Source: Rhodobacteraceae bacterium UBA1957 (lineage in GTDB: Bacteria > Pseudomonadota > Alphaproteobacteria > Rhodobacterales > Rhodobacteraceae). Taken from it: 20,778 bases of DNA. The first letter of the stretch is position 1, and each line of letters opens with the position of its first letter. The stretch covers positions 26,886-47,663 of the forward strand of contig DDEJ01000092.1 in assembly GCA_002336405.1 (NCBI GenBank). The letters run 5' to 3'. The notes under the pieces were generated by a model. That model was given only the letters and a program-made list of their open reading frames with translations, had not been told where the DNA came from and made no database searches. Positions 7,097 through 15,431 of the stretch are shown here, in pieces. Made by a program: the position numbers and the translations under genes.

Positions 7097-7472
7097 TGCA
7101 AAACCTCCATCACACCTACCCCAGTTTCAGCCTCTTACAACTGGAAGTGTCGTGTCAAGATACGTGTTTCGCATAAATGCAGCCTTAAGGTGAACCGCAA
7201 ACGGGGCTGTAAAAGGTATTTAATAGCAAATCCCCAAGTTAATCATAACCTTACGTTATGGCAACTTGTGCGGTTTGTGGTAAAAAAATGCTTTTTGCCA
7301 GATTAAATTACTGGTTGGCGACATGAAAAAAAATGATACAAACCATCAAACGCCTTTTATCCAAGACGGGTTCTGGAATCGCTACCCTAGGATAAGCTGG
7401 GCGAGAACCCCGCCAAAAACCCGGCCAATCCTTGGCCATACCTTGGTGAAGAACAAGGAACGAAGAAACAAA
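7097..7472. promoter_or_regulatory. long divergent spacer between the CBS gene and mmsA
   Basis: This 376-bp spacer contains no convincing gene. The frame of mmsA is open back to an ATG at 7323, but that 50-residue extension (rich in K, R, P, N) has no homologous look and no good ribosome-binding site. It holds the large dyad at 7235-7268, an AT-rich stretch at 7280-7310, and a GGCCAA/TTGGCC hairpin (7423-7428 with 7432-7437) about 35 bases before the mmsA start, so the mmsA transcript probably has a structured leader. Confidence 0.5.
7235..7268. promoter_or_regulatory. 34-bp imperfect palindrome upstream of mmsA, probable operator
   Basis: Two nested inverted repeats share one centre. CAAGTT (7235-7240) pairs with AACTTG (7263-7268), and CATAAC (7244-7249) pairs with GTTATG (7255-7260) around CTTAC. 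All twelve arm positions match. This is far more symmetry than chance would easily give and suits a dimeric or tetrameric regulator of the valine-degradation block. It could also form an RNA hairpin. The TTACGTTA core faintly resembles sites of MerR-type catabolic regulators, a weak inference. Confidence 0.5.
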
Positions 7473-8972
7473 ATGCAAGAGCTTACACATTACATCAATG
7501 GCGCCCATGTTAAGGGCACTTCTGGTCGGTTTAGCAACGTCTACAATCCCGCCACCGGAGAAGTTCAGGCCAAGGTTCCCTTAGCCTCCGCAGACGAAAT
7601 GGCGCAAGCGGTCGAAATTGCCGCCGCCGCACAGGTCGCATGGGGCGCGGTCAATCCGCAGCGCCGGGCGCGGGTGATGATGAAATTTGTTGACCTGCTG
7701 AACCGTGATATGGATGCGCTAGCCGAGGCGCTGAGCCGCGAGCATGGCAAAACCCTGCCCGATGCGCAGGGTGACGTACAGCGCGGTTTGGAGGTTGTTG
7801 AATATTGCATCGGTGCGCCACAGATGCTGAAAGGCGATTTCACCGACAGTGCTGGGCCGGGCATTGACATGTATTCAATGCGCCAGGCGCTGGGGGTCTG
7901 CGCAGGTATTACCCCGTTTAACTTTCCTGCCATGATCCCGATGTGGATGTTTGCCCCTGCTATCGTCTGTGGCAATGCGTTCATTCTCAAACCATCAGAG
8001 CGCGACCCTTCGGTACCGTTGATGATGGCCGAACTGATGGAAGAGGCCGGGCTTCCAAAGGGCATTCTTCAGGTTGTTAACGGCGACAAAGAGGCTGTGG
8101 ATGCAATTCTTGATCATGAAGTGATTCAGTCGATCGGTTTTGTTGGCTCCACTCCAATTGCCGAATACATCTACGGCCGTGGCTGTTCAAACGGTAAGCG
8201 AGTGCAGTGCTTTGGCGGCGCCAAGAACCATATGATAATCATGCCAGATGCTGATATGGATCAGGCAGCCGATGCGTTAATCGGGGCTGGTTATGGTGCC
8301 GCAGGCGAACGCTGCATGGCAATTTCTGTTGCGGTTCCAGTCGGTGATGAGACCGCAGACCGGTTGATCGAAAAACTGGTGCCGCGGATCGAAAAGCTGA
8401 AAGTCGGGCCCTACACCTCGGGACAGGACGTGGATTACGGCCCCGTGGTCACCGCTGCCGCCAAACAGAACATCCTAAATCTCGTTCAAACCGGCGTTGA
8501 TCAGGGCGCAACTCTGGTGGTGGACGGCCGTGATTTCAACCTGCAGGGCTATGAGGACGGATTTTTCGTTGGGCCACATTTGTTCGATAATGTCACACCG
8601 GATATGGACATCTATACCAAAGAAATCTTTGGCCCAGTCCTGTGTACAGTACGCGCCGGAAATTATGAAGAGGCGCTTGGATTGGCAATGGATCATGAAT
8701 ACGGCAATGGCACAGCAATCTTTACCCGAGATGGTGATGCGGCACGCGATTTTGCCAACCGGATCAACGTTGGCATGGTTGGGATCAATGTTCCGATCCC
8801 TGTGCCACTGGCCTATCACACATTTGGTGGCTGGAAAAAATCAGTGTTCGGCGATCTGAACCAGCACGGCCCCGATGCGTTTAAATTCTATACCCGCACC
8901 AAAACTGTCACTGCGCGCTGGCCCTCGGGCATTAAGCAGGGTGGCGAGTTTAACTTCAAAGCGATGGACTAG
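7473..8972 (+). CDS. mmsA: methylmalonate-semialdehyde dehydrogenase (CoA-acylating)
   Basis: MmsA oxidises methylmalonate semialdehyde to propionyl-CoA with NAD and CoA, releasing CO2, the last step of distal valine degradation (also serving thymine or myo-inositol routes). From the ATG at 7473 it has 499 residues, the family length; MQELTHYINGAHVKGTSGRF is a typical N-terminus. Key sites are the PFNFPAMIPMWMFAPAI block, KPSERDPSVP for cofactor binding, GFVGSTPI, the catalytic cysteine C281 in GERCMA, and EIFGPVL. The GAAGERCMAIS context is typical of the CoA-dependent MmsA/IolA branch rather than ordinary aldehyde dehydrogenases. A purine-rich GAAGGAACGAAG precedes the start. The genes downstream encode earlier steps of the same route. 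Confidence 0.95.
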   Translation: MQELTHYINGAHVKGTSGRFSNVYNPATGEVQAKVPLASADEMAQAVEIAAAAQVAWGAVNPQRRARVMMKFVDLLNRDMDALAEALSREHGKTLPDAQGDVQRGLEVVEYCIGAPQMLKGDFTDSAGPGIDMYSMRQALGVCAGITPFNFPAMIPMWMFAPAIVCGNAFILKPSERDPSVPLMMAELMEEAGLPKGILQVVNGDKEAVDAILDHEVIQSIGFVGSTPIAEYIYGRGCSNGKRVQCFGGAKNHMIIMPDADMDQAADALIGAGYGAAGERCMAISVAVPVGDETADRLIEKLVPRIEKLKVGPYTSGQDVDYGPVVTAAAKQNILNLVQTGVDQGATLVVDGRDFNLQGYEDGFFVGPHLFDNVTPDMDIYTKEIFGPVLCTVRAGNYEEALGLAMDHEYGNGTAIFTRDGDAARDFANRINVGMVGINVPIPVPLAYHTFGGWKKSVFGDLNQHGPDAFKFYTRTKTVTARWPSGIKQGGEFNFKAMD

Positions 8973-9013
8973 CCATCGCAGGCGCCATGCCCATATTGGG
9001 CGTGGCGCCCTTT
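8961..9013 (+). terminator. two tandem hairpins at the end of mmsA
   Basis: GCGATGG (8961-8967) and CCATCGC (8973-8979) form a perfect 7-bp stem that contains the mmsA stop codon. Directly after it, 8981-8992 and 8998-9009 form a 12-bp stem with one mismatch (ggcgccatgccc against gggcgtggcgcc) and a 5-nt loop, followed by ctttcc. The second is a plausible, U-poor terminator or a transcript-stabilising hairpin between mmsA and the next gene, which lies 236 bases further on. Confidence 0.6.
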
Positions 9014-9245
9014 CCCAGTGATCTGGGCCGCACCCTGCCCTACTAACGCCTGAAGACATCTGTCTGATCTGCCCCCGACACTAATAAAGGCCCTGGCGCG
9101 ATGAGAGTGACGGAGCTGGCCATTTTTACACAGTGGCACAGGCCATTTACCTCCGACACCCGCCCTGTGGCCCTGACGGAAACACGATTGAAATAATGCT
9201 GTAATAGTCTTTGGCTTTTGTGGCACTCATAAAGGGGAGAACACA
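9014..9245. promoter_or_regulatory. spacer with probable promoter of the acyl-CoA dehydrogenase gene
   Basis: This spacer has no credible gene. GGCCATTT occurs twice (9117-9124 and 9142-9149), 25 bp apart, as a direct repeat. The last 70 bases are AT-richer and would hold the promoter. AAAGGGGAGAACACA before the ATG at 9246 is a strong ribosome-binding site. With the hairpins after mmsA, this suggests the dehydrogenase and fusion gene can be transcribed separately from mmsA. Confidence 0.35.
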
Positions 9246-10391
9246 ATGGACTTTGCACGTACCGAGGAACAAAACGCTATTTTCGATATGGCGTACGGGT
9301 TTGGACAAGACCATATCGCCCCTCATGCGCTGACATGGGATAGGCAGGGCGCAATCCCAAAAGATCTGTGGCCAAAAGTGGCCGAATTGGGCCTGGCAGG
9401 CATTTATGTCCGCGAACAAAGTGGTGGCTCGGGTCTGAGCCGTCTGGATGCTGCGCTGGTGTTTGAAGCCCTGGCCATGGCCTGCCCGTCGGTGGGATCC
9501 TTTCTGTCGATCCACAATATGTGTGGCGGCATGATTGATAGCTTTGGCTCGGCTGAAACCCGCGCCAAATGGCTGCCGGATATCTGCGCGATGACCAAAA
9601 TATTCAGCTACTGTCTGACCGAACCCGGATCTGGCTCGGATGCGGCCGCATTGCGCACCCGCGCCACCCGCAGCAATGAGGGATACGCACTGAGCGGCAC
9701 CAAGGCCTTTATATCTGGCGGCGGCTATTCTGATGCCTATATCGTGATGTGCCGCACAGGTGAAGACGGCCCCAAGGGGATCAGCGCCGTTGTCGTCGAA
9801 GATGGCGCACGGGGGCTGTCTTTTGGCGCCCTTGAAGACAAGATGGGATGGCGCGCCCAACCCACAGCTCAGGTGCAGTTCGACGATTGTAAAATTCCGA
9901 GCGACAATCTGATCGGCGATGAGGGGCACGGCTTTCACTATGCCATGGCCGGATTAGATGGCGGGCGGCTCAACATTGCCGCATCAGCGCTTGGCGGCGC
10001 GCAAAACGCGTTGAATATGACGCTGGCCTATATGGGCGAACGCAAAGCTTTCGGCAAAACCATCGATCAGTTTCAAGCCCTGCAGTTTAAGCTGGCCGAA
10101 ATGGAGGTGAAACTCCAATCGGCGCGGGTCTTTCTGCATCAAGCGGCATGGAAGCTGGACGCGAAAGCCGCCGACGCGGGTAAATTTTGTGCCATGGCAA
10201 AACTGTACGTCACAGATGCCAGCTTTGAGGTGGCCAATACCTGTCTGCAATTGCATGGGGGCTATGGCTATCTCAGCGATTACGGCATCGAAAAAATTGT
10301 GCGCGATTTGCGCGTCCATCAAATTCTTGAAGGCACAAATGAAATTATGCGTATGATTATTTCGCGCCAGATGCTGTCGGACCGCGGCTAA
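9246..10391 (+). CDS. acyl-CoA dehydrogenase, probably isobutyryl-CoA dehydrogenase
   Basis: This 381-residue flavoprotein should introduce the 2,3-double bond into an acyl-CoA and pass electrons to ETF. It has the family motifs YCLTEPGSGSDAAAL (FAD and substrate binding), a central beta domain ending in LEDKMGWRAQPTAQVQFDD, GERKAFGKTIDQFQALQFKL, and the C-terminal LHGGYGYLSDYGIEKIVRDL and HQILEGTNEIMR. The catalytic base is probably E362 in LEGTNE. GLDGGRLNIAASALGGAQ resembles ACAD8-type isobutyryl-CoA dehydrogenases, and the position between mmsA and the hydrolase/MmsB frame points to isobutyryl-CoA as substrate. Short/branched-chain specificity cannot be proven from sequence alone. Its TAA overlaps the next ATG (TAATG), so translation is coupled. 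Confidence 0.88.
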   Translation: MDFARTEEQNAIFDMAYGFGQDHIAPHALTWDRQGAIPKDLWPKVAELGLAGIYVREQSGGSGLSRLDAALVFEALAMACPSVGSFLSIHNMCGGMIDSFGSAETRAKWLPDICAMTKIFSYCLTEPGSGSDAAALRTRATRSNEGYALSGTKAFISGGGYSDAYIVMCRTGEDGPKGISAVVVEDGARGLSFGALEDKMGWRAQPTAQVQFDDCKIPSDNLIGDEGHGFHYAMAGLDGGRLNIAASALGGAQNALNMTLAYMGERKAFGKTIDQFQALQFKLAEMEVKLQSARVFLHQAAWKLDAKAADAGKFCAMAKLYVTDASFEVANTCLQLHGGYGYLSDYGIEKIVRDLRVHQILEGTNEIMRMIISRQMLSDRG

Positions 10392-12298
10392 TGACGGATA
10401 TAATCATCATCAAAAACGGCAGCGCCGGACGCATTACCCTCAACCGGCCTAAGGCAATGAATGCGATGACCTATGCCATGTGCACCGCCATAGAGGCGGC
10501 GCTTGAGGCATGGCGCAGTGATCCCTCTGTGGCAGTGGTGATATTCGACGCGGCCGGCGAAAAGGCGTTTTGCGCTGGCGGCGACATAGCCGAGTTATAT
10601 GCGACCGGCACGCAGGGTGATTTTGCCTACGGCCAAACCTTTTGGCGCGATGAGTATCGGCTCAATGCCAAGCTGCACGCCTATCCCAAACCGGTGATCA
10701 GCTTTATGCAGGGCTTTACCATGGGCGGCGGCGTCGGCTTGGGCTGTCATGGCAGTCACCGCGTGGTTGGTGAAAGCAGTCAGATTGCCATGCCTGAATG
10801 TGGTATCGGTTTGATCCCCGATGTCGGAGGCTCGTTAATTTTGGCCTCAGCACCAGGTCGGTTGGGTGAATACTTGGGCACAACTGCCACACGGATGAAT
10901 GCCGGTGACGCCATTCTTGCCGGCTTTGCTGATCATTTTATACCGCAAGATCACTGGCCGTCTTTGATTGACCGCCTGCAAAAAACTGGGGATTGCACGC
11001 TGATTACCGCGGCGGCGCTACCCGCCCCCGAGGGGCCAGTGGCCCGCGACAAGCCATTGATTGACCGCCACTTCAACGGTGAAACACTCACCGATATCGT
11101 CAATGCGCTGCGCCATGATAACAGCGCTTTCAGTCAGAAAACGCTTGGGTTGATGGCGCGCAACTCACCGCTTGCGATGGCTTGTGGCGTTGAGAGCATT
11201 CACCGTCTGCGGGGCACCACCCAGATTCACAAAGCACTGGAGTTGGAGTACCGTTTTACCTATCGTGCGATGGAGCATGGGGACTTTCTGGAAGGTATTC
11301 GCGCCGCGATCATCGACAAAGACCGCAGTCCGCAGTGGCAGCATGCTCTGGACGCGGTGCCATCGGTGGCAGTATCGCGCATGTTGATGCCGCTGGGCCG
11401 CGCAAAATTAACATTTGAGGAGGCAGGAATGCAAATAGGCTTTATCGGTCTTGGGAACATGGGCGCGCCGATGGCCGCCAATCTGATTAAGGCCGGTCAC
11501 CGTGTGACCGGTTTTGACACCGCTGGGATCACGGTCGAGGGCATGACCTGCGCCGCCTCAGCCGCAGAGGCCGTCACTCAGGCTGATCTGGTCATCACCA
11601 TGCTGCCCAACGGCCCAATCCTGCGCGCCGTTGCACAGCAAATTCTACCGGCAATGCGCGAGGGTAGTATTTTATTGGATTGTTCAACCGTCGATGTGGA
11701 CAGCACGCGCGCCGTCGCCCAAGACGCCGCAGGTCGAGGCATTACAGCGCTGGATGCACCAGTTTCAGGAGGCACAGGCGGCGCAACCGCCGGCACGCTG
11801 ACCTTTATGGTGGGTGGTGCAGAAGACGCGTTTCACACCGCACAACCTCTGTTTGAGATCATGGGCCAGAAAGCCGTGCATTGTGGCGCGGCCGGAAACG
11901 GGCAAGCGGCTAAAATCTGCAACAATATGATCCTAGGCGTGACCATGATCGCCAGTTGTGAAGCCTTTGCGCTGGCCGATAAATTGGGTCTTGATCGTCA
12001 AGCGATGTTCGATGTTGTCAGCACCTCATCAGGCTATAGCTGGACCATGAATGCCTATTGCCCTGCCCCCGGGATTGGCCCGACCTCGCCTGCCGATCAC
12101 GGGTATCAGCCCGGGTTTGCCGCAGATCTGATGCTGAAAGACCTGCGCTTGTCGCAACAGGCCGCCGAGGCCGTCGATGCCGATACCCCACTGGGCCAAG
12201 CAGCGACAGATCTGTACCGGCGCTTTGTCGAGGACGAAGACGGCAGCGGTCGGGACTTTTCAGCCATGCTGCCCCGATTTGAGGCGCGCGGGCGATAG
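10391..12298 (+). CDS. fused 3-hydroxyisobutyryl-CoA hydrolase / 3-hydroxyisobutyrate dehydrogenase
   Basis: One uninterrupted 635-codon frame contains two complete enzymes. Residues 1 to about 343 are a crotonase-fold HIBYL-CoA hydrolase: FCAGGDI (C61-D65), TMGGGVGL oxyanion region, and MPECGIGLIPDVGG with E136 and D144, the pair characteristic of HIBCH rather than plain enoyl-CoA hydratase. Residues 347-635 are MmsB: GFIGLGNMGAPMAANL for NAD, DAPVSGGTGGATAGTLTFMV, and catalytic lysine K508 in GNGQAAKICNN. These act in succession: release of 3-hydroxyisobutyrate from CoA, then oxidation to methylmalonate semialdehyde for MmsA. They are normally separate genes. The hinge (LTFEEAGM) is only a few residues and overlaps a perfect ribosome-binding site for MmsB, so a recent fusion or a single-base artefact is possible. 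Confidence 0.85.
   Translation: MTDIIIIKNGSAGRITLNRPKAMNAMTYAMCTAIEAALEAWRSDPSVAVVIFDAAGEKAFCAGGDIAELYATGTQGDFAYGQTFWRDEYRLNAKLHAYPKPVISFMQGFTMGGGVGLGCHGSHRVVGESSQIAMPECGIGLIPDVGGSLILASAPGRLGEYLGTTATRMNAGDAILAGFADHFIPQDHWPSLIDRLQKTGDCTLITAAALPAPEGPVARDKPLIDRHFNGETLTDIVNALRHDNSAFSQKTLGLMARNSPLAMACGVESIHRLRGTTQIHKALELEYRFTYRAMEHGDFLEGIRAAIIDKDRSPQWQHALDAVPSVAVSRMLMPLGRAKLTFEEAGMQIGFIGLGNMGAPMAANLIKAGHRVTGFDTAGITVEGMTCAASAAEAVTQADLVITMLPNGPILRAVAQQILPAMREGSILLDCSTVDVDSTRAVAQDAAGRGITALDAPVSGGTGGATAGTLTFMVGGAEDAFHTAQPLFEIMGQKAVHCGAAGNGQAAKICNNMILGVTMIASCEAFALADKLGLDRQAMFDVVSTSSGYSWTMNAYCPAPGIGPTSPADHGYQPGFAADLMLKDLRLSQQAAEAVDADTPLGQAATDLYRRFVEDEDGSGRDFSAMLPRFEARGR
11415..11431 (+). promoter_or_regulatory. 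mmsB: internal ribosome-binding site and start codon for free MmsB
   Basis: GAGGAGG, at 11416-11422, stands 6 bases before ATG at 11429, exactly where a stand-alone mmsB would begin (MQIGFIGLGNMG, 289 residues to 12298). It lies inside the fused frame, so MmsB can probably be made both as part of the fusion and alone. Confidence 0.7.
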
Positions 12299-12347
12299 GC
12301 CCCCGCGGTTAGGAATAAACATAAGCGCGTAAGCTAGAGATCTAAAA

Positions 12348-15206
12348 TCACTCTGCGGCAACCCGCCGTGGGGTGAGCATCTGTTTCAGATAACGACCGG
12401 TGTAACTTTTCGTATTTTTGGCTACTGTTTCCGGCGTGCCAAACGCAACAATTTCACCCCCGCCATCACCACCTTCCGGACCGATATCTATAATCCAGTC
12501 TGCGGTTTTGACCACATCGAGGTTATGCTCAATCACGATCACAGTATTGCCTGTCTCAACAAGTTCGTGCAACACTTCCAATAACTTACGCACATCTTCA
12601 AAATGCAACCCAGTGGTGGGCTCATCGAGAATATACAAAGTACGCCCGGTTGAACGGCGCGCGAGTTCTTTCGACAGTTTTACCCGCTGCGCCTCGCCCC
12701 CAGACAGGGTCGTCGCCTGCTGGCCAACCTTGATATAGCCCAATCCTACGCGTACCAGCGCATCCATTTTTTCTCGGATGCTGGGCACCGCCTGAAAAAA
12801 CATCTGCGCATCTTCAACAGTCATATCAAGAACATCGGCTATGCTTTTGCCTTTAAACTTTATTTCCAACGTTTCGCGATTGTAACGGGCGCCACGACAG
12901 GTCTCGCAGGTGACATAGACATCGGGCAGAAAATGCATCTCGATTTTGATCAGCCCGTCCCCCTGACAAGCCTCGCAACGCCCCCCCTTGACATTAAACG
13001 AGAACCGCCCCGGCTTATACCCACGCGCCTTGGATTCCGGCAGCCCCGAGAACCAATCCCGGATCGGCGTAAAGGCCCCTGTATAGGTGGCGGGATTGGA
13101 GCGCGGCGTACGTCCGATTGCGCGCTGATCGATATCGATCACCTTGTCGAGATGCTCGAGCCCTTTAATCGTCTCACAAGGACCCGGCGTTTGCCGCGCG
13201 CCGTTCAATCGCATCGAGGCGGTTTTGAACAGGGTCTCAATGGTCAGAGTGGATTTACCGCCCCCTGAAACGCCAGTGACACAGACAAACTTGCCCAAAG
13301 GAAAATCGGCACTGACATTCTTGAGATTATTGCCAGTGGCTTTGATCACCTGCAGCTTTTTGCCGTTTCCCTTGCGCCGCACAGCCGGGACCTCAATGGA
13401 TCGTATGCCAGACAAATACTGGCCGGTGATCGAGACTTTATCATTGGCTATGTGCTCGGGTGTACCGTGGCTGACCACCTCGCCGCCGTGGACCCCCGCG
13501 CCGGGACCAATGTCATAGACATAATCCGCCTCGCGGATCGCCTCTTCGTCGTGTTCGACGACAATCACCGTATTGCCCTGATCTCGCAGGTTTTTCAGTG
13601 TGATCAACAGGCGGTCATTGTCGCGTTGGTGCAGCCCAATTGACGGTTCATCCAGCACATAAAGGACACCTGTCAAGCCGCTGCCGATTTGACTGGCCAG
13701 TCTAATCCGTTGGCTTTCACCACCGGACAGCGTACCGGAGTTTCGGCTGAGCGTCAGATACTCCAACCCAACATTGTTTAAAAACCCCAGGCGCTCGCGC
13801 ACCTCCTTCAAAATGGCTTTGGCGATTTCGTTTTTCTGAGCCGTCAGGTGTTCAGGCACTGTCTCACACCACTTAAAGGCCTCGCGAATTGACATTTGCA
13901 CCACCTGCCCAACGTGCAGATCGGCAATTTTCACGGCCAGCGCCTCTGGCCGCAACCGGAAGCCGCCACAACCGCCACAGGGACGATTGTTTTGATAATT
14001 TTCGAACTCTTCGCGCACCCAGTTGCTATCGGTTTCGCGATAGCGCCGCTCCATATTGGGAATGACACCCTCGAACACCCGCGAAATTTGATATACCCGA
14101 CCGCCTTCGTCATAGCGAAACTGGATCTCTTCCTTGCCAGAACCGTACAAAAACACCCGCTGTACTTTTTCCGACAAATCCTTCCATTTTGTCGTGGGTT
14201 TGAATTTATAATGTTTTGCAATCGCCTCGATTGTCTGGGTGAAATACGGACTTTTGCCCTTGCGCCAGGGTGCCAGCGCACCATCCCCGATTTTCAAAGT
14301 GACATCGGGCACCACAAGGCGCGCATCAAAAAAAAGCTCTTTTCCCAAACCGTCGCAATCAGGACAGGCGCCAAAGGGCGCGTTGAACGAAAACAGCCGC
14401 GGCTCGATCTCGGGAATGGTAAAGCCACTCACAGGGCAGGCAAAGTTTTCACTAAACGTCATCCGCTCTGCTGCACCCTCTTTCGGAGCGGTCTCAAGGA
14501 TGGCAATGCCATCGGCCAAATCAAGTGCAGTGCGAAAACTGTCGGCAAGCCGGGTCTCGATACCCGCGCGCACCACAATGCGGTCGACCACGACGTCGAT
14601 ATCATGCCGGAATTTTTTATCCAGCACCGGCGGTTCGTCCAGTTCGTAAAACGTACCGTCGACTTTGACCCGCTGAAACCCCTGTTTGCGCAGTTCAAGA
14701 AACTCTTTGCGATACTCGCCCTTGCGGTCACGCACAATCGGTGCCAGCAGATATGCCCGCGTATCGGCCGTCATTGTTAGCACCCGGTCGACCATATCCT
14801 GTACCTGCTGGGCCTCAATTGGTTTGCCGGTGGCCGGACTATAGGGGGTACCGGCACGGGCGAACAACAGCCGCAAATAATCATATATCTCGGTGACCGT
14901 GCCAACGGTCGAGCGCGGATTTTTACTTGTGGTTTTCTGCTCGATCGAAATCGCCGGGCTCAGACCACTGATGTGGTCGACGTCAGGCTTTTCCATCATA
15001 TCGAGAAATTGACGCGCATAGGCCGAGAGCGATTCCACATAGCGCCGCTGACCTTCAGCATAGATGGTGTCAAACGCCAATGAGGATTTCCCTGATCCCG
15101 ACAAGCCAGTGATCACCACCAGTTGATCGCGGGGAATATCCACATCAATGGATTTCAGATTGTGTTCCCGAGCGCCGCGAACTTCGATAAATTTCTGCTC
15201 TGCCAT
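12348..15206 (-). CDS. uvrA: excinuclease ABC subunit A
   Basis: UvrA is the damage-sensing ATPase of nucleotide excision repair and works with UvrB. The ATG at 15206 ([20 protein letters not shown]) gives 952 residues, the usual length; the ATG four codons upstream lacks a ribosome-binding site. Both ABC modules are intact: Walker [10 protein letters not shown] near residue 32 and GVSGGGKST in the second half, with signatures [13 protein letters not shown] and [12 protein letters not shown], followed by [13 protein letters not shown] and [13 protein letters not shown]. Zinc-binding cysteine pairs are visible as [20 protein letters not shown] and [10 protein letters not shown] LexA-type box lies 65 bp upstream, so SOS induction is expected. 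It is convergent with the valine block, with only 49 bases between stops and no clear terminator. Confidence 0.97.
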   Translation of the reverse strand: MAEQKFIEVRGAREHNLKSIDVDIPRDQLVVITGLSGSGKSSLAFDTIYAEGQRRYVESLSAYARQFLDMMEKPDVDHISGLSPAISIEQKTTSKNPRSTVGTVTEIYDYLRLLFARAGTPYSPATGKPIEAQQVQDMVDRVLTMTADTRAYLLAPIVRDRKGEYRKEFLELRKQGFQRVKVDGTFYELDEPPVLDKKFRHDIDVVVDRIVVRAGIETRLADSFRTALDLADGIAILETAPKEGAAERMTFSENFACPVSGFTIPEIEPRLFSFNAPFGACPDCDGLGKELFFDARLVVPDVTLKIGDGALAPWRKGKSPYFTQTIEAIAKHYKFKPTTKWKDLSEKVQRVFLYGSGKEEIQFRYDEGGRVYQISRVFEGVIPNMERRYRETDSNWVREEFENYQNNRPCGGCGGFRLRPEALAVKIADLHVGQVVQMSIREAFKWCETVPEHLTAQKNEIAKAILKEVRERLGFLNNVGLEYLTLSRNSGTLSGGESQRIRLASQIGSGLTGVLYVLDEPSIGLHQRDNDRLLITLKNLRDQGNTVIVVEHDEEAIREADYVYDIGPGAGVHGGEVVSHGTPEHIANDKVSITGQYLSGIRSIEVPAVRRKGNGKKLQVIKATGNNLKNVSADFPLGKFVCVTGVSGGGKSTLTIETLFKTASMRLNGARQTPGPCETIKGLEHLDKVIDIDQRAIGRTPRSNPATYTGAFTPIRDWFSGLPESKARGYKPGRFSFNVKGGRCEACQGDGLIKIEMHFLPDVYVTCETCRGARYNRETLEIKFKGKSIADVLDMTVEDAQMFFQAVPSIREKMDALVRVGLGYIKVGQQATTLSGGEAQRVKLSKELARRSTGRTLYILDEPTTGLHFEDVRKLLEVLHELVETGNTVIVIEHNLDVVKTADWIIDIGPEGGDGGGEIVAFGTPETVAKNTKSYTGRYLKQMLTPRRVAAE

Positions 15207-15270
15207 TGACCATCCCATCTGTTAGGGGTGTATGTAATCGCTTTGTGCCAAGCTTCCAATGAAAAAATGA

Positions 15271-15285
15271 GAACGAAGGCGGAAC
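15271..15285 (-). promoter_or_regulatory. LexA (SOS) box of uvrA
   Basis: Read on the uvrA strand, the sequence is GTTC-CGCCTTC-GTTC, an exact GTTC-N7-GTTC direct repeat, the established LexA-binding form in alphaproteobacteria. It is centred about 72 bp upstream of the uvrA ATG, in the 225-bp spacer shared with glk, where uvrA promoter elements are expected. Confidence 0.8.
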
Positions 15286-15431
15286 ATAAGTAATCTATTT
15301 TGTTTACCCCAAAAACCCCGCATGGCGCGTTTGCGAACTGCGGCCCGCATACACCTGTTGTTGCGGTCTGAGCACTTGAAGGTTGACCCTGTAATTGGGT
15401 ATGCAACACCCAGCCAGCAAGGAGACACCAA
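15286..15431. promoter_or_regulatory. glk upstream region
   Basis: This part of the uvrA-glk spacer should contain the glk promoter. A small dyad, TGGGT at 15397-15401 and ACCCA at 15409-15413 around ATGCAAC, lies 18 bases before the start codon and could be an operator or leader hairpin. AAGGAG at 15419-15424 is the glk ribosome-binding site. No copy of the gap-type palindrome is present. Confidence 0.35.

Noticed and set aside
7323..7472. 50-residue N-terminal extension of MmsA
   Set aside because: The ATG at 7323 lacks a good ribosome-binding site, and the added residues do not resemble the family N-terminus; the ATG at 7473 gives the normal length.
9147..9938. 263-codon open frame on the minus strand
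   Set aside because: It is antisense to the well-conserved acyl-CoA dehydrogenase and has a His/Ala/Gly-rich composition without family motifs.
13896..14780. 294-codon open frame on the plus strand
   Set aside because: It lies entirely opposite uvrA, whose motifs are intact on the minus strand; its composition is that of an antisense shadow and it has no recognisable domain.
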